Shown one piece after another: positions 1-8,332 of a stretch of 64,000 nucleotides of DNA. Made by a program: the position numbers and the translations under genes. This DNA comes from Linnemannia hyalina (taxonomy: Eukaryota > Mortierellomycota > Mortierellomycetes > Mortierellales > Mortierellaceae). The notes below the pieces were generated by a model. That model had not been told where the DNA came from. It worked only from the letters and a program-made list of their open reading frames with translations, and searched no databases. The stretch spans positions 62,001 through 126,000 of the forward strand of contig JAHRHY010000010.1 in the NCBI GenBank assembly GCA_019671135.1, in the 5' to 3' direction. Numbering within the stretch: position 1 is the stretch's first letter; every line of letters begins with the position of its first letter.

Positions 1-440
1 TTTAAATACTCATTACCGACACGTGTCATAGCAGCGTAGATTTTTAATCCGTATGCAACGTTTGCAGTGTTATAGCAAGGATGTTGTTTGTACCTAGTAA
101 TGGTGTAAAGGGAGCATTTATTTTCCTTTATTTTCTTTTATTTTCCAATTAGCAAGCAAAAATAACAAAGATAAAAGAGTGAGGCTCTTTGCTGTTGTTT
201 CTGTCAGCATTTATTATTTTGATTTCGCTGCTATTCGCATAGGTGTCACAGATCGCTACTTATGTATGCTAATTGCTCTTCGGTCATATCCGAGGGTGAC
301 ATAGGTTCGAGGTTGCGTCTGACAGTCTCCGGTGATGGAGGTGCGAAGGAAAGAAACAAATGCAATCGCTCGATTAGGAACTCAACATCGACGAAAATAC
401 TAGAGATAGTGTTTATTTCTATTGAAGCATCATACACAAC
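1..440. other. No gene seen, left edge
   Basis: AT-rich sequence with several T-rich runs around 119-150. Short reading frames here overlap each other on both strands and show no family features. This is probably the 3' flank of the minus-strand gene that ends at 441. Confidence 0.4.
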
Positions 441-1034
441 CTAAGGATTAGACTGCGTACGGGAGTTAAGGTACGTCAGGCGCTGCTCGTATGTACGGGC
501 GAAAGATTCCCAGGCTTGTCGTGCTTCCAACATGTATCGAAGCTCCTTTTCTTTCTGATCTAGGTGTTGCCTCACCAACGTCAGCTGATCGTATTCCTGC
601 TGCGAGGTGCAGGAGAGAAGCCTCTCGTACACCCGCCCGGCCTGAGCAAAGAGCTCTTGCTGTTGCTGAGTGTAGGCCACTAGCTGTTCTTGTTGGAGAG
701 AGGTCCACCAAGCCTGAGGAATGTTCTCCGAAGATGGTGCCGGTGCAGACAACAGTACAGGTACAGGTGAAGAGACGGGTATAGGCGAGGAGACTGGTGG
801 AGGCGATCGGTCTTCCGCGACTTGCGAGAGCGGGTCCTGTGAGAGACAAACCGTCTCATCGGCCTCATGATCGATACAGTCTTCATGCTCAATACTGTCC
901 TCTTGCTCGATGCTGTCCTCCTTGGACCAGTTGTTAGACGCAGACAGTTGCTGTTGTGACGACTCCAGCTCGTGTGCAAAGCGAGTGTTCTTGACTGGCC
1001 TTTTGGTGCCATGGGTGGAGCGGGTTGAGGTCAT
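441..1034 (-). CDS. Hypothetical protein with C-terminal coiled coil (ORF A)
   Basis: A 197-residue frame, taking the ATG at 1034 (MTSTRSTHG). A longer frame opens at 1112 but adds a Ser/Thr/His-rich stretch that looks like 5' leader. The protein has an acidic stretch built of EDSIEQEDSIEHED-like near-repeats (about residues 40-60), a Pro/Ser/Val-rich linker (about 80-110), and a C-terminal half rich in Gln, Glu and Leu with heptad-like spacing, probably a coiled coil. I do not recognise the family. It lies on the same strand as the interrupted ORF B and the Gag-like gene, and the three may be a cluster. The layout of ORF B (disordered Pro/Ser N-terminus, an aromatic pair, then a helical C-terminus) is similar, so the two could be distant paralogues. 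That similarity is weak and was judged by eye. Confidence 0.5.
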   Translation of the reverse strand: MTSTRSTHGTKRPVKNTRFAHELESSQQQLSASNNWSKEDSIEQEDSIEHEDCIDHEADETVCLSQDPLSQVAEDRSPPPVSSPIPVSSPVPVLLSAPAPSSENIPQAWWTSLQQEQLVAYTQQQQELFAQAGRVYERLLSCTSQQEYDQLTLVRQHLDQKEKELRYMLEARQAWESFARTYEQRLTYLNSRTQSNP

Positions 1035-1599
1035 TGTGAAAGTTGGTAGTGAAGGGTGTTTGTGTGAATGGGATGGAAAGCGAAGAATGTGGAAAGAAGT
1101 TGTTTCTTTCATCCTCTCTCTCTTTTCTCATTCTTTTTATGTCTCTTCCTTTTCTTTTCCTGAATGCCAATTGGATCAAGGAAATCAGGACGTGGTGCAT
1201 GGTGATTGGTCGAGACACTCATGCAAAGATGGCGTGCTTGTAAAAGCGAAAAGAAAAACAACTCATTCTCATGCATACATGTCTTGTGCCAACAGCGCTT
1301 GCATCATCCGCGGAGAAGATAAATAAAAAATATAACACGATGCATGATGACATCGATTTTTCTACATCATCTACTGATGAGGGTGATGACATCGTCTTTC
1401 ATTGTGCATCCTGTGATCTGCAGGTGAAGACTCACCTTCGATGACGCGCAGGAGCAAACATGCTATTGTGCGGGAGTATATTTTATCCTTGTGATTAGGC
1501 TTGAGTCATGAGGGAGAGAGAAGTACAACGATTCAAGAGAGAAAACAAAACTGTATTAGTCAGTTCTTTTTATTTAGAGTTGTGTTTGAGATCTTGTTA
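1035..1599. other. Spacer between ORF A and ORF B, with repeated GATGACATC motif
   Basis: This is the presumed promoter and leader of ORF A on the minus strand. It contains GATGACATCG twice (about 1346 and 1385). The second copy continues into a stretch of about 34 bp that closely matches 13869-13904, upstream of ORF B. The sharing suggests common regulation or common ancestry of the two units. No ORF with recognisable features is present. Confidence 0.4.
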
Positions 1600-2038
1600 C
1601 TACTGATCCTGCCGTGGCGACACAACTTGCTGATGTTGTTCTTCCGTCTCCTCGTGCGTGGAGTGTTGTTCAGCGTCAGGTCTGTTTGTTTGTACAGCCG
1701 AACTCCTTTTTGTGACGTATGGCCGATGAAAGTAGTTGTGCGTGTCGAGGCGTCGAGAGGGAGGAAATGCGACTCTCCTCTGCCAATAATCATCGAAATG
1801 GGATAGGGTGCGCTTGACAACCTGTATTTTTGTCTCCAATCCTTCCATCATATGATTGTATTTCCAGTACTCCTGGTCCTGGAGGTCGATGGTGGTACCG
1901 ATGTCAATGGGTGGCTCGGTTTCCGAGTCGAACATGCCGTGCATATCGCACAGTCGGTGGATGGTTTGGGCGGCAGCGTATGTCTTCGAGGATTGAAGGT
2001 GTACAAGAAGGGATTGGGCGTTTCGTATCGCTACAGTG
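1600..2038 (-). pseudogene. ORF B, downstream part, interrupted by the retrotransposon
   Basis: About 145 codons open on the minus strand from the LTR boundary to the stop at 1600. If the element at 2039-13407 and one CAGTG copy are removed, this frame joins in register with the minus-strand frame at 13408-13648, giving one protein of about 226 residues. The piece is helical in character with many Gln, Tyr and Trp (WKYNHMMEGLETK region), then Arg/Pro/His-rich near the end. I do not recognise the family. The frame shows no extra stops, which fits a very recent interruption. Confidence 0.55.
2034..2038. repeat. Target-site duplication CAGTG, left copy
   Basis: CAGTG immediately precedes the 5' LTR and is repeated at 13408-13412 immediately after the 3' LTR. 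A 5-bp duplication is the normal size for Ty3/gypsy integrase. Confidence 0.9.
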
Positions 2039-2245
2039 TGCAACATATTAGGTTTATCATTGCTCTCTAGTTAGTCATTCCTTGTCACTCTCTATCATCT
2101 CTGACTCACTATGACACTACACCTAGAAACCTAGTTGGCGACTTTGTATATATATTTAGTTGTACCATAGTAATAACATCAATCATCACTGCTTCAACTC
2201 TCGTCCCCGTTCTATACTTCTCTGTCCCAGTCTTCGCCTGTTGCA
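2039..2245 (+). repeat. 5' LTR of the chromovirus
   Basis: 207 bp, starting TGCAAC and ending GTTGCA, identical by eye to 13201-13407. It contains a TATATATATTTA stretch near 2147 that could serve as the TATA element for the genomic transcript. It cuts the minus-strand ORF B. Confidence 0.95.
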
Positions 2246-2263
2246 TGGTAGCAAAGGTTCCCT
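2246..2263 (+). other. Primer binding site (tRNA 3' end complement)
   Basis: TGGTAGCAAAGGTTCCCT begins at the first base after the 5' LTR. TGG pairs with the CCA tail, and TGGTAGC matches the complement of the usual initiator tRNA-Met 3' end. The match weakens after seven bases, so the primer tRNA identity is tentative. Confidence 0.7.
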
Positions 2264-2449
2264 CGTTCCACTGACCTCTTGATTTTTCCCTCCTCGTTTT
2301 CACTGCCCGCGTTTTACTTTAATTTTCCCTCGTCCCAGCTCTCTCTGCACACCAGCCCTGAATTTCATTCCCTGCCCCTATTTTCCTTCGTACCCTCTTA
2401 CACTCTGGACATTTTTGACCTCTCCGCACTTCTCTCTGCACTACCAGTC

Positions 2450-3448
2450 ATGGTTACCCCTGCCCGCCTTAACCCCCCTCCTGTCTTTACAGGCGCCCGC
2501 GACGGTTTCTCTGCCTTGGCCTGGCTCGTTGCGGTTAACCGCTACTTCAACCTTGCTAAGATAAGTGAGACTGAACGAACACCCCACGCTCTCTCGTACT
2601 TGGGCACGCCTGGCCCTGCCCGATGGTTTGATGGATGTGGGCTCCCTGATACTTGCAACTTCGAGACCGAGTTTACTCCTGCTTTTAAGCTAGAGTACAT
2701 TCCCAACAACTTTGCGGGCTCCTGTCGACGACACCTCACCAATCTTCGCATGACCACCAACTTTTCGACCTACTTATCTACATTCAAGGAACTTTTGGGC
2801 GCCCTTCTTGGTTATGCCTCCACCGACGCTGCCAAGACCACGGTCAACGAGTTCGCCCAAACATCCTTTATCGACAACTGCCCCTTGGTTCTTCAACAGA
2901 TGATCGAAGGACACATTATTCAAAACCCCAATATCACCCTCATTCAGATCTTTCAATACGCCCAAGAGATGGACCGCATTTACTCCTTCAAACCCGACAC
3001 CGGCCCCAAGACCAACTCGCTCGCCATCGCCTCCGCCCCCATCATTTCTTCCTTCACCTCTTCCTCCGCTCTCTCTCAAGCCACCCCCATGGAAATCGAC
3101 AACATCCAGATCGCCCTCAACAATATCACCCAACGATTTAATCGCCTAGAGAGAAACATGGGTCATAACAATAACTACAACCGCAACAACAATAACAACA
3201 ACGGCCCCCGAAACAACAACAACGGTAATCCCCCTTCCCTGACCCCTCAGGAACGCGAATGGTGTAAAAACAACAATGCTTGCCGTCGCTGTCGCCAACC
3301 TGGACATTATGCAAAGGAGTGCCCCATCTACGGCGACAACAACAATACCAACCGTGGCAACAACAACAACCGCCAAGGACGATGGGTTTATCAAGTAGCC
3401 GTGGGTGATTCCCCCGAGTCGGGAAAAGCCTCCGACGATCAGGCTTAG
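2450..3448 (+). CDS. Gag polyprotein of the chromovirus
   Basis: A 332-residue protein starting at the ATG at 2450 (MVTPARLNPPPVFTGARDG). The frame is open further upstream to 2279, but that part is untranslated-leader-like and has no domain features. The first about 200 residues are the Ty3-type capsid region, opening with the typical PPPVFTG motif and followed by a Trp- and Leu-rich helical domain. A low-complexity Asn-rich segment (from about 3166) surrounds one CCHC zinc knuckle, CRRCRQPGHYAKEC, at about 3281-3322, the nucleocapsid RNA-binding motif. The stop TAG at 3446-3448 lies inside the frameshift structure, so most product is Gag and a minority is Gag-Pol. Confidence 0.92.
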   Translation: MVTPARLNPPPVFTGARDGFSALAWLVAVNRYFNLAKISETERTPHALSYLGTPGPARWFDGCGLPDTCNFETEFTPAFKLEYIPNNFAGSCRRHLTNLRMTTNFSTYLSTFKELLGALLGYASTDAAKTTVNEFAQTSFIDNCPLVLQQMIEGHIIQNPNITLIQIFQYAQEMDRIYSFKPDTGPKTNSLAIASAPIISSFTSSSALSQATPMEIDNIQIALNNITQRFNRLERNMGHNNNYNRNNNNNNGPRNNNNGNPPSLTPQEREWCKNNNACRRCRQPGHYAKECPIYGDNNNTNRGNNNNRQGRWVYQVAVGDSPESGKASDDQA

Positions 3449-3466
3449 TCCAGGACTTGATCGTCG
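3421..3466 (+). promoter_or_regulatory. Programmed -1 ribosomal frameshift site
   Basis: The heptamer GGGAAAA (3421-3427) is in the exact register G|GGA|AAA relative to the gag frame, which is the canonical X XXY YYZ form. A 5-nt spacer (3428-3432) is followed by a perfect 8-bp stem, CGACGATC (3433-3440) with GATCGTCG (3459-3466), enclosing 18 nt that include the gag stop codon. The pol frame is -1 to gag and is open from 3409, so the two frames overlap by 40 nt around this site. Heptamer, spacer length, stem and overlap all agree. Confidence 0.85.
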
Positions 3467-6400
3467 ACGTTCCCTCCCTTTCTCCTCTGGACAAAGGGAG
3501 TGTTTCCTTACCAGAGTTAAGTTACAGTTCCAAGAATAAAAATTCTGCTATCAAAAACACTCCCCCCTCTGTATCCATTATTCGCACTACCACATCCGCA
3601 CCTCGTAGCCTACACAAACTCTCCTTCTCTCCTCCTCCACTCTCCCTTTTTCCCTCATCCATCCCTGCCTCGCCTCGTACTCCCTCCTCAATTGCCATCG
3701 ACTCGACCACCACTGCCCCCAACACTCACTCCACCACGGTACCCTTTGACGATGAGTTACAACTCACCGACGACGTATCTGATACCTCGCCTGTTGGTCT
3801 TAGCCCATCAGAAGAAGTGGACCTGGACCCACTCTCCTCTCCTGCTGCTTTAGACCAACCCATGTCCAAGCGCAGGACCAAACGCTTGCGACACAAATCC
3901 GTCCGTCTGCACGCTTTCACGGCTGAGAAAGCCTCCCGTACACTCTTGTCGTTTATTGGTAATGTGGCTGGTGCCCCTGCGCGTATTTTAATCGATTGCG
4001 GTGCGGAAGGGAACGTCATCAGTTCTTCTTTTTGCAAACAACACTCCCTCACTCGCACTCCTGGCCCCTCCATCCCCATCATCCTTCCAAACGGTTCCTC
4101 TTCCATTTCATCATCCACCTCCACCTTTACCATCGACCGCGACCACTACTCCGACAAACTGGAAGCACTCATTTACCCCCTCTCCAACTACGACCTCATC
4201 CTTGGAAAACCCTGGCTAACGACCATCAACCCTTTCATCAACTGGCGAAACAACGACCTTCACTTCACCCACAATGGACACACTGTTCTCTGGCGCTGTC
4301 GTGGTGCCAACGCCAACTCCATCTCCGCTCGCACACAAGGGAAACTCCTCTCTCACCTTCACTTTCACTCCCTTGCTACCCAACCTGGAAACGCTGTCTA
4401 CCTCGCCCTCGTCAACATCGCTAAAAAGACCAACGACAACAACAGTAATGACAACAAACCGACCTCCCCTCCACTCTCACCCGACATTCACAACATCGTC
4501 CACAACGAGTTCCCCGACGTTTTCCCTTCCTCCCTCCCCTCTGGCCTTCCCCCTGACAGAGGCGATGCAATGAAGATCGAAACTGATCCGAGCGCTGATC
4601 CCCCCTTTCGCCCTGTTATACGTCTCTCGATTGCTGAATTGGATGAACTAAGGAAGCAACTCGACGACCTACTTGGCAAAGGCTTTATCAAACCCTCTAC
4701 CTCCCCTTATGGTGCCCCTGTATTGTTTGTGAAAAAGAAGGATGGTTCCTTGCGTATGTGTGTTGATTACAGAGGGTTAAACCGGATTACAAAAAAGAAC
4801 AGACACCCCCTTCCCCGCATTGATGAACTTATCGACCGTTTCCGCGGGGCACGCTACTTTACCAAACTTGACCTCCTCTCCGGTTACCATCAGCAACGTA
4901 TAGCAGAAGAGGACACACACAAGACAGCCTTCCGTTGCCGCTACGGCCATTTCGAATTTAATGTGGTCCCTTTCGGGTTAACGAATGCACCGGCGTCCTT
5001 CTCCAATATGATGCTACGAGTATTAGACCCTGTTCTCGACAAGTGGGTTGTTGTTTACCTCGACGACATTCTTATCTACTCGCGCACCGAGGCCGAACAT
5101 CTACAACATCTCCGATCCGTCCTCACGCTCCTCCGCAAGTACGGTCTCTACGCCAAGTTGAGCAAGTGCTCCTTTATGCAGAAAGAGACCGAGTTCCTCG
5201 GCCACGTCATCTCCAAGGACGGTATCCATACGAGCGGCGGTCTCGTTCGTGCCATCCGTGAATGGCCCCGTCCCCAGAAGCAGAAAGATGTTCAGCAGTT
5301 TGTTGGTCTTGCACAGTTCTATCATCAGTACATCGCTAACTTTGCCTCGATCGCCCTACCGTTGACCGCTCTCTTAGGTGAAGGCGTTCCTTTCTCTTGG
5401 TCTCAGGAGCAGGAAGTAGCGTTTACGACTCTGAAGGAGGCCATCAGTAAAGCACCTGTTCTACGTATCTTCGACCCCGACCTTCTAACAACCGTCGAAA
5501 CCGATGCCTCCGGCTTTGCTCTCGGTGCCGTTCTCTTTCAGACCGATGAGCATGGCGAGTCGCGCCCCGTCGCCTTCACCTCCCGCAAGCTGAACTCTGC
5601 CGAACGCAACTACCCAACACACGAACAGGAACTGTTGGCTGTTGTACATGCATTGAAGACATGGCGCTACTATCTGGACGGATCCCACTTCATCGTATAC
5701 ACCGACCATGCCACCCTCCAACACTTCCCCACTCAACCCAAACTCACCCGCCGTCAGGCCCGCTGGATGGAACTGTTGCAGGAATACAACTTCACCTTCA
5801 AGTACAAGAAAGGAGCCGACAACATTGTCCCAGATGCCCTGTCTCGCCGACCGGACCATAGAGAGATTAACACACTCTCAGTACAGCTCGACCCCAGGCT
5901 CCGGCAGCGCCTGATGGATGGTTACAAAGAGGATCACCGCCTCAAACCGATCTATGAAAGCTGCCTCCAGGGAAGTCCACCGTCTAATTACTCTCTTGTT
6001 GATGGTGTTCTTTGCATTCAACGTAATGATCTTTTACTTGTTTGTATCCCCTCGAACTCTGACCTTCGGCTTTCTCTTCTTCACGATGCACACGACTCCG
6101 CTATAGCTGGTCACTTCGGTTTCGAGAAGACGTACGGTCATCTCCACTCGCGGTTCTTCTGGCCATCTATGGCGAAGGACACCCGGCTGTATGTGCAGAC
6201 CTGTGAGTCGTGCCAAAGGACTAAGCCCAGCAACCAACCACCTGCTGGCCTCCTCCAGCCCCTACCCATTCCCGATCGACCCTGGCAAACGGTGACAATG
6301 GACTTTGTCGGCCCCCTACCCAAGACCCCACGCGGCTTTGACTCCATTACGGTCTTTGTTGACAAACTCACAAAGCAAGTGCACTTTGCCCCCTGCCACA

Positions 6401-7365
6401 CCACCGACTCCGCCTCGCAAGTTGCACGCATTTTTTTCGACCATGTTTTCCGCTTGCACGGCATGCCAACCACCATTGTCTCCGACCGCGATACCAAGTT
6501 CACGAGCCGCTTTTGGAAAGAATTGAGCCGTCTGATGGACGTCCACCTTGCCATGTCGACTGCCTTCCACCCTCAGACCGATGGCCAGACCGAGCGTGCC
6601 AACCGCACCCTTATCACCATGCTCCGTAACTTTGTCGACCAACGGCAGTCTAACTGGGACCTCTTACTTTCCGCCGCCGAATTTGCCACGAACAACGCCA
6701 CCAATGCCTCCACTGGAGTCTCCCCGTTCTTCTTGAACTCCGGAGCCCATCCCAACATGCCCATGTCATTGTTGACCCCTACTCCCGGCCCCAACCCATC
6801 GGTTAACGAGTTCGTGCAATCTCGAAGCGAAGCCCTCACCCTCGCTAAGGAGTCCCTTGCTGCCGCCCAAGAACGTCAAGCAGCCAACGCCGACATCCAT
6901 CGGCGAGAGCATGATTTCAAGGTTGGTGACCACGTTCTCCTTAACCTTGAGAATATCACCTTACCCTCGGACCGCACCCGCACGTCGCAGAAACTCTTGG
7001 CTCGCTTTGCCGGCCCCCACACCATTGTTGAACAGCTGTCCCCGGTCTCCTTCCGCCTTGATCTTCCACCGTCCATGAAGATTCACCCCGTCTTCCACGT
7101 CGACCGATTCCGACGCTACCAACCATCACCTGCGACGCTAGGACCAAGAACACCAGCACGGCCACCACCGGTTATCGTTGAAGACGAGGAAGAGTATGAG
7201 GTCGAGGCCATTGCAGATCATAGGAAGGTTAACAACAACATGGAGTACCTTCTACAATGGCAAGGATACCCGCGCGAGGACTGGACATGGGAACCAGAGA
7301 GTGAACTGGCACACTGTAAGGACATCCTCAACAAGTACAAGCGCGACCATGGCCTTAGGACTTAG
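3427..7365 (+). CDS. Pol polyprotein: protease, reverse transcriptase, RNase H, integrase, chromodomain
   Basis: About 1310 residues, translated by -1 frameshift from gag; no ATG is needed. Order: a Ser/Thr/Pro-rich linker; a retropepsin-like protease with LIDCGAEGNVI at about 3988-4020 (DCG in place of the commoner DSG); reverse transcriptase with YLDDILIYS at about 5056; RNase H with TDASGFALG at about 5500; and integrase. The integrase has an HHCC zinc domain at about 6085-6230 (H-x-H then CESC), catalytic Asp in TMDF (about 6297), Asp in VSDRDTKF (about 6478) and Glu in TDGQTERAN (about 6590). A C-terminal chromodomain, YLLQWQGYPREDWTWEPE, lies at about 7246-7300 and would bind histone H3 methyl-lysine to direct integration. 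All catalytic residues are present and there are no stops. The stop TAG at 7363-7365 abuts the insertion point of the nested element; the reconstructed empty site keeps the same stop. Confidence 0.95.
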   Translation, partial: SLRRSGLVQDLIVDVPSLSPLDKGSVSLPELSYSSKNKNSAIKNTPPSVSIIRTTTSAPRSLHKLSFSPPPLSLFPSSIPASPRTPSSIAIDSTTTAPNTHSTTVPFDDELQLTDDVSDTSPVGLSPSEEVDLDPLSSPAALDQPMSKRRTKRLRHKSVRLHAFTAEKASRTLLSFIGNVAGAPARILIDCGAEGNVISSSFCKQHSLTRTPGPSIPIILPNGSSSISSSTSTFTIDRDHYSDKLEALIYPLSNYDLILGKPWLTTINPFINWRNNDLHFTHNGHTVLWRCRGANANSISARTQGKLLSHLHFHSLATQPGNAVYLALVNIAKKTNDNNSNDNKPTSPPLSPDIHNIVHNEFPDVFPSSLPSGLPPDRGDAMKIETDPSADPPFRPVIRLSIAELDELRKQLDDLLGKGFIKPSTSPYGAPVLFVKKKDGSLRMCVDYRGLNRITKKNRHPLPRIDELIDRFRGARYFTKLDLLSGYHQQRIAEEDTHKTAFRCRYGHFEFNVVPFGLTNAPASFSNMMLRVLDPVLDKWVVVYLDDILIYSRTEAEHLQHLRSVLTLLRKYGLYAKLSKCSFMQKETEFLGHVISKDGIHTSGGLVRAIREWPRPQKQKDVQQFVGLAQFYHQYIANFASIALPLTALLGEGVPFSWSQEQEVAFTTLKEAISKAPVLRIFDPDLLTTVETDASGFALGAVLFQTDEHGESRPVAFTSRKLNSAERNYPTHEQELLAVVHALKTWRYYLDGSHFIVYTDHATLQHFPTQPKLTRRQARWMELLQEYNFTFKYKKGADNIVPDALSRRPDHREINTLSVQLDPRLRQRLMDGYKEDHRLKPIYESCLQGSPPSNYSLVDGVLCIQRNDLLLVCIPSNSDLRLSLLHDAHDSAIAGHFGFEKTYGHLHSRFFWPSMAKDTRLYVQTCESCQRTKPSNQPPAGLLQPLPIPDRPWQTVTMDFVGPLPKTPRGFDSITVFVDKLTKQVHFAPCHTTDSASQVARIFFDHVFRLHGMPTTIVSDRDTKFTSRFWKELSRLMDVHLAMSTAFHPQTDGQTERANRTLITMLRNFVDQRQSNWDLLLSAAEFATNNATNASTGVSPFFLNSGAHPNMPMSLLTPTPGPNPSVNEFVQSRSEALTLAKESLAAAQERQAANADIHRREHDFKVGDHVLLNLENITLPSDRTRTSQKLLARFAGPHTIVEQLSPVSFRLDLPPSMKIHPVFHVDRFRRYQPSPATLGPRTPARPPPVIVEDEEEYEVEAIADHRKVNNNMEYLLQWQGYPREDWTWEPESELAHCKDILNKYKRDHGLRT

Positions 7366-7860
7366 CAGCCCCTTCATGTGCAGAGGATATAAAAAGGCAT
7401 ATAAAAAATATCCAAAGCCCAAGGAACGGAGTGTTTACTTCCATAACTGACATATCTCTTCATAGTGGGCAACAGAACACAGAATAAAATAGCAATAGAC
7501 AGCACATGTTTTTTTAAAATGTAATCTCTCCCCTGTATTTCGCCCCAAAGATACAGTTGAGAGTACAAGTGCTTTAGATGATGACATACAAGAACTACTC
7601 TGGCGAATCTTGCAGTGAGGGTTACAGGTTAATAGTAGATGGACATATTCAAGAGTGTGGTGTGCGAAAAATAAGAAGACTTTGTTGTTTGGAGAATAGG
7701 TTGGTGTTTAGTAGGATAGTTAAACAAAAAATGTTACAATGGTTGTCTTATATGCTTGGTATCATATATACATTCTCATCCCATAGTCGCTATGGATATT
7801 GTCGAGATCTACAGAGATGTAACAAACACCATATGATAACTTGGACCTGAAAGGCCTCCT
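7363..7860. repeat. Left long direct repeat of the nested element
   Basis: A 498-bp block identical by eye to 12675-13172, same orientation, constant offset 5312. The element-specific part is about 7365-7859. Each copy on its own begins GCAGCCCCTTC and ends GAAAGGCCTCC, so each is bounded by the same imperfect inverted termini and looks like a small non-autonomous transposon. It contains TATA-like strings (TATAAAAAGG at 7388). Only the outer flanks form a duplication; the inner flanks (TAG at 7860 and GTA before 12677) do not match. Confidence 0.9.
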
Positions 7861-7905
7861 AGGTGAATGTTTTAAAAAAATATGGGTAATGCAATAATGG
7901 TGAGG

Positions 7906-8144
7906 GTGCATGCATTGTGGAACGTCTCAGATGAAGTTATCGTGGTTTTTATAATGTTTGATGTAACATACTTTGTAGGAAGTTACGATTGTTATAATAT
8001 TTGTTGATATGCGGCCTCCTATACAGATCGTTGGTAAACATGCCAATGGTGAAAAAATAAATGTCATAAAGAGTGCATGCATTGTAGAACATATTAGATA
8101 TAGTTATTGTAATTTTCGTAATGTTAAATATAAGTAGATTGTGG
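7906..8144. repeat. Imperfect duplicated block downstream of the 753-aa gene
   Basis: Two diverged copies of a segment of about 73 bp, 7906-7979 and 8073-8144, both starting GTGCATGCATTGT and continuing in alignment (GTTAT..T...TTT..TAATGTT). A shorter pair, TTTTAAAAAA.ATGGGTAAT at about 7870 and 8203, lies outside them. The block is in the 3' flank of the transposon gene and could be subterminal transposase-binding repeats. Confidence 0.5.
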
Positions 8145-8332
8145 ATAAACACCACTGTGATCAAGAAAGAAATATTGTAAATTGTGCAAAGGATGGTGGA
8201 AGTTTTTAAAAAGATGGGTAATATATCTGGTGAATCTCATTGGAAGGGACGAGGATAATATTACATGTGTATTCCATATATAAAAGCTTTATTTGTGCAA
8301 GTGGTATATCTACAGTTTTTAAAATTCTTGAT

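Noticed and set aside
2279..2449. Upstream extension of gag to 2279
   Set aside because: That reading begins at a non-ATG codon just after the primer binding site and encodes a Phe/Ser-rich stretch unlike capsid. The ATG at 2450 precedes the conserved PPPVFTG motif.
7578..7850. 90-codon plus-strand ORF, and a 64-codon minus-strand ORF, inside each 495-bp direct repeat
   Set aside because: Both copies are identical, so conservation is uninformative. The peptides show no domain, and the frames overlap on opposite strands. Treated as fortuitous.
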